Below, in pieces: positions 1 through 4,252 of a DNA stretch of 5,347 nt. The notes below the pieces were generated by a model. It saw nothing but the letters and a program-made list of their open reading frames with translations, did no database searches and was not told the DNA's origin. The position numbers were made by a program, and so were the translations under genes. Numbering within the stretch: the stretch's first letter is position 1; each line of letters starts with the position of its first letter. The stretch is from the NCBI GenBank assembly GCA_030641945.1, contig DAOWLL010000154.1, forward strand, positions 1-5,347. The letters are read 5' to 3'. Origin of the DNA: Gammaproteobacteria bacterium (lineage in GTDB: Bacteria > Pseudomonadota > Gammaproteobacteria > SZUA-229).

Positions 1-1
1 C

Positions 2-331
2 TTTCAGGACAAGTACCTGCCCTTTATCCGCTACGGTGATTCCGACGGTGGTGGCGGCGCACTCAATGAAAAGTTGCTCAGCATTGGTCTGGGGGTATAC
101 GATGGTAAATCGGGTGATGGCTTTGGTATCGGTTTAAGCAAGTCAACGCCGTCTGCACTAACCTTTGCTCCCGGGTTAGATGATCAATACACCGGCGAGG
201 TTTTCTATCGTTACATGTTGTCAAAGCACCTTGCAATCACGCCCGACCTCCAATACATCAAGGACCCTGCATTGAATCCCAACGAGAGTTCGGTCTGGAT
301 AGCGGGTGTCCGTGTCAGATTGACGATTTAA
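2..331 (+). CDS. OprB-family carbohydrate-selective porin, C-terminal part (5' end outside window)
   Basis: The frame is open from the left window edge to a TAA at 329-331, giving the last 109 residues of a larger protein. The segment alternates short polar/hydrophobic strands with Gly/Asp/Asn turns, as in an outer-membrane beta-barrel. The end is characteristic of OprB porins: a strand reading FYRYMLSKHLAITPDLQYI, then the turn KDPALNPNESSVW, then the last strand AGVRVRLTI. Family members form sugar-selective channels in the outer membrane of Gram-negative bacteria; the substrate cannot be told from this piece. The terminal residue is Ile, whereas outer-membrane barrels usually end in Phe or Trp, which the BAM complex recognises, so this is slightly atypical. 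There is no internal ATG early in the visible part, and any apparent start inside it (such as TTG at 74) is internal to the gene. The next gene begins 221 bp downstream, so co-transcription with the ABC operon is uncertain. Confidence 0.8.
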   Translation, partial: FQDKYLPFIRYGDSDGGGGALNEKLLSIGLGVYDGKSGDGFGIGLSKSTPSALTFAPGLDDQYTGEVFYRYMLSKHLAITPDLQYIKDPALNPNESSVWIAGVRVRLTI

Positions 332-350
332 TACGACAACGCGGTTTGTT

Positions 351-377
351 GAAATAAGTATACTGTTCCCTTATTTC
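351..377. repeat. Perfect 8-bp inverted repeat, possible operator or weak terminator
   Basis: The arms GAAATAAG (351-358) and CTTATTTC (370-377) are exact reverse complements separated by 11 nt. The spacer side also contains the self-complementary octamer AGTATACT (357-364). It lies 20 bp after the porin stop codon. The arms are AT-rich and no T-run follows on either strand, so it is not a textbook intrinsic terminator. An AT-rich dyad of 27 bp could equally be a site for a dimeric regulator. Its layout does not match the 23-bp Zur consensus that would be expected if the downstream operon is zinc-regulated. Confidence 0.45.
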
Positions 378-438
378 GCCCCTTACTTCCACCCAGGCTG
401 ACAATCAGATTATCGACTAATCAGGATTGTGGGCTGAT

Positions 439-460
439 ATTCGCGGCTTCAGCCGCGAAT
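439..460. repeat. GC-rich perfect hairpin, REP-like or transcription-ending stem
   Basis: The arms ATTCGCGGC (439-447) and GCCGCGAAT (452-460) pair perfectly over 9 bp around a TTCA loop. The core resembles the short GCGGC...GCCGC palindromes scattered between genes of many gammaproteobacteria. No T-tract follows (the next bases are TGTCC), so intrinsic termination is doubtful. As RNA the stem could still protect a 3' end or assist Rho-dependent ending of the porin transcript. It lies 93 bp ahead of the ABC ATPase start. Confidence 0.5.
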
Positions 461-552
461 TGTCCAAAGACACGGGAATGATGCGTTAAAGGGACAGGAG
501 TGGGTTAAAATCCTGATCCTTAAGACAAGAGATATAGACTGAGTAAGTATTT

Positions 553-1290
553 ATGCCTGAAGAGACACCGGTCATCGAGATTGCTGACCTGCGCTTTGCC
601 TGGAAGAGGGGCGCGCAGCCAGTGTTGAATATCGCTTCGCTGCAGGTCAATCGCGGTGAGCGTGTGTTTCTGCGCGGTCCCAGCGGCAGCGGCAAGTCGA
701 CCCTGTTGAACTTGCTCGCCGGTGTCGCCACGCCCCAGTCCGGTGTGCTCAAGGTGATGGGACAGGATATGAATGCACTTCGCAGCGCACAACGCGACCA
801 CTTTCGCGCCCATCACATCGGTTTTATTTTCCAGATGTTCAACCTGATACCGTACCTGTCTGTTGTCGAGAACGTGACCCTGCCTTGCCGCTTCTCCAGC
901 AAGCGCAAGCACAAGGTGCTGGCACAGGCCGATAGTCTGGAGCAGGAAGCGATACGCCTGCTGGATCACCTGGATATGGCGCATTCCGATGTGCTGCACA
1001 AGCCGGTGAACGAGCTGAGCGTCGGCCAGCAGCAGCGTGTTGCGGCTGCACGTGCCTTGATCGGTTCACCGGAACTGGTGATTGCCGACGAGCCGACATC
1101 GTCGCTGGACGCGGACCGCCGCACGGCGTTTATCGACCTGCTGTTCCGCGAATGCGACAATGCCAACGCGACATTGATTTTTGTCAGCCATGATAATTCC
1201 CTGGTGGCGCCGTTCGAACGCACCATCGAGTTTGACCAGTTAAACAGCGCAGCTTCGGACAAGCAGCCGAAGCTGCACGCGGTGTCATAG
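553..1290 (+). CDS. ABC transporter ATP-binding protein (LolD/MacB type), zinc-limitation-type cassette
   Basis: This 245-residue cytoplasmic ATPase would drive the permease encoded next to it. All nucleotide-binding motifs are visible: Walker A GPSGSGKST at residues 42-50, Q-loop Gln94 in FIFQ, signature LSVGQQQRVA at 155-164, Walker B LVIADEPT at 175-182 with catalytic Glu180, D-loop SSLD at 183-186, and switch His213 in VSHD. The signature has Val where LSGGQ has its first Gly. The length and the NLIPYLSVVENV stretch after the Q-loop match the LolD/MacB/FtsE class, whose partners act by mechanotransmission or extraction and need not pump a solute across the membrane. The ATG at 553 is the first possible start, because an in-frame TAA lies at 544-546. 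The ribosome binding site is weak (GAG at 541-543). The permease starts 10 bp downstream. It resembles P. aeruginosa PA4064 and the zrg ATPase of Vibrio by context; that match is from memory. Confidence 0.93.
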   Translation: MPEETPVIEIADLRFAWKRGAQPVLNIASLQVNRGERVFLRGPSGSGKSTLLNLLAGVATPQSGVLKVMGQDMNALRSAQRDHFRAHHIGFIFQMFNLIPYLSVVENVTLPCRFSSKRKHKVLAQADSLEQEAIRLLDHLDMAHSDVLHKPVNELSVGQQQRVAAARALIGSPELVIADEPTSSLDADRRTAFIDLLFRECDNANATLIFVSHDNSLVAPFERTIEFDQLNSAASDKQPKLHAVS

Positions 1291-1300
1291 GGCTTATGTG

Positions 1301-2557
1301 ATGGCAATCCTTGGGCTTGCAATTAAAAGCTTCCGTAACCGAAAGTTCACCACGGGCCTGACGGTGCTGTCTATCGCACTGAGCGTGATGCTGTTGCTCG
1401 GCATTGAGAAAATCCGTCAGGGCGCCGAAACCAGTTTCACCAGCACAATATCAGGTACCGACCTGATCGTGGGTGCGCGCAGCAGCCCGGTGCAGTTGCT
1501 GTTGTATTCCGTGTTTCATATCGGCAATCCCAGCAACAACATCAGCGGTCACAGTTACGAAGAAATCCGCGATCATCCCCAGGTGGAGTGGGCCATACCG
1601 CTGTCACTCGGCGACAGCCACAAGGGCTATCGTGTGGTTGGAACGACCGTGCAGTTTTATCAGCATTACCGCTTTGCCCGTGGACAACAGCTGCAACTCG
1701 AACAGGGGCAGTGGTTCGGCGAGGGCTATGAGACAGCCGTAGGTGCTGAAGTGGCAGCAGCGATTGGCTACAACACGGGTGACCAGATCATCGTTGCCCA
1801 CGGCAGCGGTGATGAAAGCTTCATTACCCACAAAGACAAACCGTTCCGGGTTGCCGGCATACTGAAGCGAACCGGTACACCAGTCGACCGTGCTGTTTAT
1901 GTCGGGTTGAAAAGCATCGATTCGATTCATCAAGGTTTTGATGGTGATGAGCATGATCACGATCCACTCATGGCGCACGATGATCATGCGGGTGAAACTG
2001 AACAGGGCAGCCTCAGTGCGATACTGCTTGGTTTAAAATCACGCGGCGCCGCGCTGTCGATGCAGCGTTCCATCAATGAAGATGATCACGAACCTCTGAC
2101 AGCAATCATGCCCGGCGTGGTACTGCTGGAAGTCTGGCAAATGATGAGCGTGGTGGAAAAGATCCTGATGGTTGTTTCCGGGCTCGTGGTTGTGGTTGGC
2201 CTGTTCAGCATGTTGATTATCCTGATGACCAGTCTCAACGAACGCCGCCGGGAAATGGCGATACTGCGATCAGTGGGCGCACGCCCCGCGCATGTGTTTG
2301 TACTGATCATGGGCGAGGCCGTGTTTTTGACCTTGCTGGCTATTGGATTGGGCTTCGCTATGGTTTACGGTCTGATGGTGTTGTTGCAGCCGTGGCTGGA
2401 ATCAGCCTTCGGTTTGTATGTTGTCATAAGCTGGCCAAACACGACCGAGTTGATGCTATTGATGTTAATCGCAATTTGCGGCTTCGTGGTCGGGCTTATA
2501 CCGGGTATCCGCATTTACCGTTATTCACTCGCCGATGGCATGACAATCAGAGTTTAA
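1301..2557 (+). CDS. ABC transporter permease, MacB/FtsX fold, with His-rich periplasmic segment
   Basis: This 418-residue inner-membrane protein is the partner of the preceding ATPase. It has the MacB-like order: a short cytoplasmic N-terminus, a first membrane helix (about 18-35), a large periplasmic domain (about 36-285), then three helices (about 287-310, 333-362, 383-404). The FtsX-domain coupling segment ERRREMAILRSVGAR lies at 314-328. Four helices with one large extracytoplasmic domain indicate mechanotransmission or substrate handling at the periplasmic face rather than classic import. An acidic, His-rich stretch at residues 210-229 contains His210, 218, 220, 226 and 229 with interspersed Asp/Glu, suggesting divalent-metal binding. 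I chose the ATG at 1301, 8 nt after AGGG (1289-1292). A GTG at 1298 is in frame and would add one residue. The gene starts 10 bp after the ATPase stop and ends 14 bp before the DUF3299 gene. By context it matches PA4065-type permeases. Confidence 0.9.
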   Translation: MAILGLAIKSFRNRKFTTGLTVLSIALSVMLLLGIEKIRQGAETSFTSTISGTDLIVGARSSPVQLLLYSVFHIGNPSNNISGHSYEEIRDHPQVEWAIPLSLGDSHKGYRVVGTTVQFYQHYRFARGQQLQLEQGQWFGEGYETAVGAEVAAAIGYNTGDQIIVAHGSGDESFITHKDKPFRVAGILKRTGTPVDRAVYVGLKSIDSIHQGFDGDEHDHDPLMAHDDHAGETEQGSLSAILLGLKSRGAALSMQRSINEDDHEPLTAIMPGVVLLEVWQMMSVVEKILMVVSGLVVVVGLFSMLIILMTSLNERRREMAILRSVGARPAHVFVLIMGEAVFLTLLAIGLGFAMVYGLMVLLQPWLESAFGLYVVISWPNTTELMLLMLIAICGFVVGLIPGIRIYRYSLADGMTIRV

Positions 2558-2561
2558 AAAA

Positions 2562-2566
2562 TGAGG
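2562..2566 (+). promoter_or_regulatory. Ribosome binding site fixing the DUF3299 start
   Basis: TGAGG lies 5 nt before the ATG at 2572. It supports that start over the longer in-frame reading beginning at 2392, which would overlap the end of the permease gene by 166 bp and would bury the signal peptide 60 residues inside the protein. Confidence 0.7.
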
Positions 2567-2571
2567 CGTTT

Positions 2572-3237
2572 ATGAAATATCGTTTAACCCTGTTGCTTGT
2601 TGCATTAATGATGTTGCCGGGCATGCAGGCCAGTGCTGATGAAATTCGCGAACTGAAATGGGATGACCTGATACCCGAAGAGCTGGACTTTGACGACCCG
2701 TTTGAAAAACTGACTGAAGATCAGTTGTACAACCTGGCGACGGTTGCCCGCTACCGGGAGCGGCTGGCTAACAAGGAGACGCTATCCGATTCATCCAAAG
2801 CCGATTTCAAAAACGTACAGGCCGAGCTGAAGGCACAGGAAATAGATATAGATGGCCTGCTGGCAAGGCGCGAAGAGATCACTGAAAAACGCCGCGCTCG
2901 CGGACAGACTGCTAATGCAGAACTAAACGGCAAGACGATACGCATACCGGGCTACCTGCTGCCGCTTGAGTTTGAGGACAAGAAAGTCACCGAGTTCCTG
3001 CTGGTGCCCTGGGTCGGCGCCTGCATCCATACACCGCCACCACCGCCAAACCAGATCGTGCACGTAAAGCTGGCCAACGGATTCGAGATTGGTGATGACA
3101 TGTTCACCGCGGTGTGGGTCAATGGCCTGATGAAGACCGAGAGCAACAATCCAGAGCTGTCCTTCGTGGATGGCACGCAAAACATAGATGTAAGTTATGT
3201 TATGCAGGCCGATGAGGTTGAGTTGTATGAGGAATAA
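2572..3237 (+). CDS. Secreted DUF3299 protein, third gene of ABC cassette
   Basis: This 221-residue protein begins with a clear Sec signal peptide: basic MKYR, a hydrophobic core, and an ASA cleavage motif at 20-22, so the mature protein should start at Asp23 in the periplasm. Residues about 45-110 are charged and helical, possibly coiled-coil. The DUF3299 domain follows at about 118-215, with its hallmarks GYLLPLE (127-133) and FLLVPWVGACIHTPPPPPNQ (142-161). Cys151 and His153 next to the five-proline run are the obvious candidate metal or redox residues. The family has no established biochemical activity that I know of. It regularly follows an ABC ATPase and a MacB-like permease, as in P. 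aeruginosa PA4066, where the operon responds to zinc starvation (recalled, not checked). The 14-bp gap to the permease and the good ribosome binding site support translation from the same message. No intrinsic terminator follows; a REP-type palindrome pair begins 8 bp after the stop. Confidence 0.9.
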   Translation: MKYRLTLLLVALMMLPGMQASADEIRELKWDDLIPEELDFDDPFEKLTEDQLYNLATVARYRERLANKETLSDSSKADFKNVQAELKAQEIDIDGLLARREEITEKRRARGQTANAELNGKTIRIPGYLLPLEFEDKKVTEFLLVPWVGACIHTPPPPPNQIVHVKLANGFEIGDDMFTAVWVNGLMKTESNNPELSFVDGTQNIDVSYVMQADEVELYEE

Positions 3238-3245
3238 TACCAACC

Positions 3246-3316
3246 GTAGGCCTGCATAAGGAACGTTGCAGGCGAAATGGTTCAGCCGGGAACGGCAAAG
3301 CCTTATCCCGGCCTAC
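3246..3316. repeat. BIME-like pair of inverted REP hairpins
   Basis: Two REP-like units face each other across 11 bp. The left unit (3246-3273, + strand) reads GTAG, then a stem GCCTGCA (3250-3256) / TGCAGGC (3267-3273). The right unit (3285-3316, - strand) reads GTAG (3316-3313), then a stem GCCGGGA / TCCCGGC (3312-3306 and 3291-3285). Both share GTAGGCC, then ATAAGG, then GTT and a final GGC, while the three variable stem bases differ in a paired way (TGC/GCA against GGG/CCC). The GTAG tetranucleotide before the hairpin and the TAAGG inside it match the pattern known for enterobacterial REP sequences mobilised by RAYT transposases. The right unit has extra GGC/GCC pairing inside its loop. 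The pair lies just after the DUF3299 stop codon, a usual BIME position, where it may stabilise the 3' end of the operon message. Confidence 0.75.
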
Positions 3317-3348
3317 TGTTTAGAGCTTTGCTTGATTCAATTAATGTT

Positions 3349-3420
3349 GTCATCCCGGCATGTTTTTGAGCCGGGAGCCAGCGTCTTAAGTCACTGGATT
3401 CCTGCCTCCGCAGGAATGAC
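3349..3420. repeat. 72-bp compound palindrome (GTCAT...ATGAC type dispersed repeat)
   Basis: Outer arms GTCAT (3349-3353) and ATGAC (3416-3420) enclose two hairpins and a central near-palindrome. Hairpin one is TCCCGGC (3353-3359) / GCCGGGA (3370-3376) with a 10-nt loop. Hairpin two is ATTCCTGC (3398-3405) / GCAGGAAT (3410-3417) with loop CTCC. Between them CCAG (3378-3381) and CTGG (3394-3397) flank CTTAAG. Elements of this architecture are scattered in many beta- and gammaproteobacterial genomes and look like non-autonomous, MITE-like repeats. No clear target-site duplication is visible. Confidence 0.7.
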
Positions 3421-3463
3421 GTGTAAGTGGGGCAGCAGTGGGTCAACTCCGTAAAAGTGTTTG

Positions 3464-3487
3464 CCCTCTCTCCCTCTGGGGTGAGGG
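3464..3487. repeat. CCCTC/GAGGG inverted repeat, pyrimidine-rich then purine-rich
   Basis: CCCTC (3464-3468) and GAGGG (3483-3487) form a short inverted repeat around a C/T-rich then G-rich middle. Similar CCCTC-rich palindromes occur as dispersed intergenic repeats in proteobacteria. The TTT after the right arm is short and followed by AAC, so it is at best a weak terminator. It lies 32 bp ahead of the channel gene. Confidence 0.4.
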
Positions 3488-3519
3488 TTTAACTTTGGGA
3501 TAAAATTAAGAGCAAAAAC

Positions 3520-4188
3520 ATGACGCGTGTATCTGATAAAAACAACTTCGTCTACCTGACCATATCCCTGGTTATCCTGTTGCTGGTCGCAGCACTGGTT
3601 GACCAGTTTCCAATTCCACTGGGCCAGCACCTGGTGCAGGCTTTTACAGTCCTTACGCTTGCTTCCGGTGTTATCGGCTTGCGTAATACGCGCCTGCATT
3701 TCAACACAAGACTTGGATTGATTGCAGGCCTGGCAGTCATCGTGCTGCTGGGTGCGATACTGGATGCATCCGGTTTGCATTACGCCCACTTGCTGATACT
3801 GATAAGTTTCTATACATGGGCAACCTGGCTGGCGGCCAGGCAGGTCCTGTTCACAGGGCCGATCGATGGTAACAAAATTGTCGGCGCTATCTGCATCTAC
3901 CTGCTTATGGGCCTGATCTGGTCGCTCTGCTACCTGCTGATCGCGCAAGCAATACCGAGCGCATTCAATGGCCTGGAACAATTGCCCTGGTACGAAAATT
4001 TTGCTGATGTGTCTTATTACAGCTACGTAACCCTGACAACGCTGGGCTACGGTGATATCAGCCCGGTTGCGCCTGTCGCACGCTTTCTTGTTTACATGGA
4101 AGCGATAGTCGGTGTTTTCTATATGGCCATCCTGGTGGCCAGCTTGATCGGTATACGCGCTTCTGAAATTCAGGCTAAGGATGATTAA
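3520..4188 (+). CDS. Potassium-channel-like membrane protein (Ion_trans_2 pore), no RCK domain
   Basis: This 222-residue inner-membrane protein carries a potassium selectivity filter, TTLGYGD, at residues 173-179, preceded by a pore helix (about 161-172, FADVSYYSYVTL). Flanking helices at about 120-143 and 187-211 make the two-helix Ion_trans_2 pore module. Four further hydrophobic segments precede it (about 11-28, 38-54, 64-83, 88-107), giving six membrane segments in all. These lack the regular Arg/Lys ladder of a voltage sensor. The protein ends about 12 residues after the last helix, so it has no cytoplasmic RCK/TrkA-type regulatory domain; gating cannot be predicted. As in other such channels a tetramer is expected. 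The ATG at 3520 has AAGAG (3508-3512) 7 nt upstream. TAAAAT at 3501-3506 resembles a -10 element but lacks a matching -35. The next gene begins 64 bp after the stop. The call is firm for the pore and inferred for the ion. Confidence 0.87.
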   Translation: MTRVSDKNNFVYLTISLVILLLVAALVDQFPIPLGQHLVQAFTVLTLASGVIGLRNTRLHFNTRLGLIAGLAVIVLLGAILDASGLHYAHLLILISFYTWATWLAARQVLFTGPIDGNKIVGAICIYLLMGLIWSLCYLLIAQAIPSAFNGLEQLPWYENFADVSYYSYVTLTTLGYGDISPVAPVARFLVYMEAIVGVFYMAILVASLIGIRASEIQAKDD

Positions 4189-4252
4189 TACAGTTAGTGG
4201 GTTCGACTATGAAATATTGGAAAGCGTATATCCCTATACACTTCGGTGAAAC
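4189..4252. other. Short gap between channel and GDPD genes
   Basis: The 64-bp gap has no hairpin or T-run that would end transcription and no convincing promoter, although TATACA at 4235-4240 resembles a -10 hexamer. A 19-codon reading frame (4209-4268) crosses it and overlaps the GDPD start by 16 nt. The simplest reading is that the two genes share a transcript. Confidence 0.4.

Larger units (their letters stand above)
332..552. other. Intergenic region between porin and ABC operon
   Basis: This 221-bp stretch holds no supportable gene. It contains two perfect inverted repeats, listed separately, and must hold the promoter of the ABC operon unless transcription reads through from the porin. 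I could not find a confident sigma-70 promoter. TAAAAT at 506-511 and TATACT at 359-364 look like -10 hexamers, but neither has a good -35 at the right distance. No sequence close to the enterobacterial Zur-box palindrome is visible. The purine-rich GGGACAGGAG at 491-500 is too far from the ATG at 553 to serve as its ribosome binding site. Confidence 0.6.

Noticed and set aside
351..377. Zur box reading of the AT-rich dyad.
   Set aside because: Arm sequence, 27-bp length and 11-nt spacer do not match the 23-bp Zur consensus around TGTTATA.
439..460. Intrinsic terminator of the porin gene.
   Set aside because: The stem is good, but no T-tract follows it and it lies more than 100 bp after the stop codon.
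520..999. Minus-strand frame of 159 codons opposite the ABC ATPase.
   Set aside because: It lies antisense to a gene with all ABC motifs, and its translation (rich in Gln/His) resembles no family.
2392..2571. Longer in-frame start for the DUF3299 protein (60 extra residues from 2392).
   Set aside because: It overlaps the permease end by 166 bp, and a signal peptide and a ribosome binding site mark the ATG at 2572.
3266..3454. 62-codon + strand frame in the repeat-rich gap.
   Set aside because: It is built almost entirely from the REP and GTCAT...ATGAC palindromes; the HWIPASAGMT stretch is a well-known false translation of such repeats.
3391..3981. Minus-strand frame of 196 codons opposite the channel gene.
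   Set aside because: It runs antisense to the filter-bearing channel gene and through a repeat; the low-complexity Gln/Cys-rich translation shows it is a shadow.
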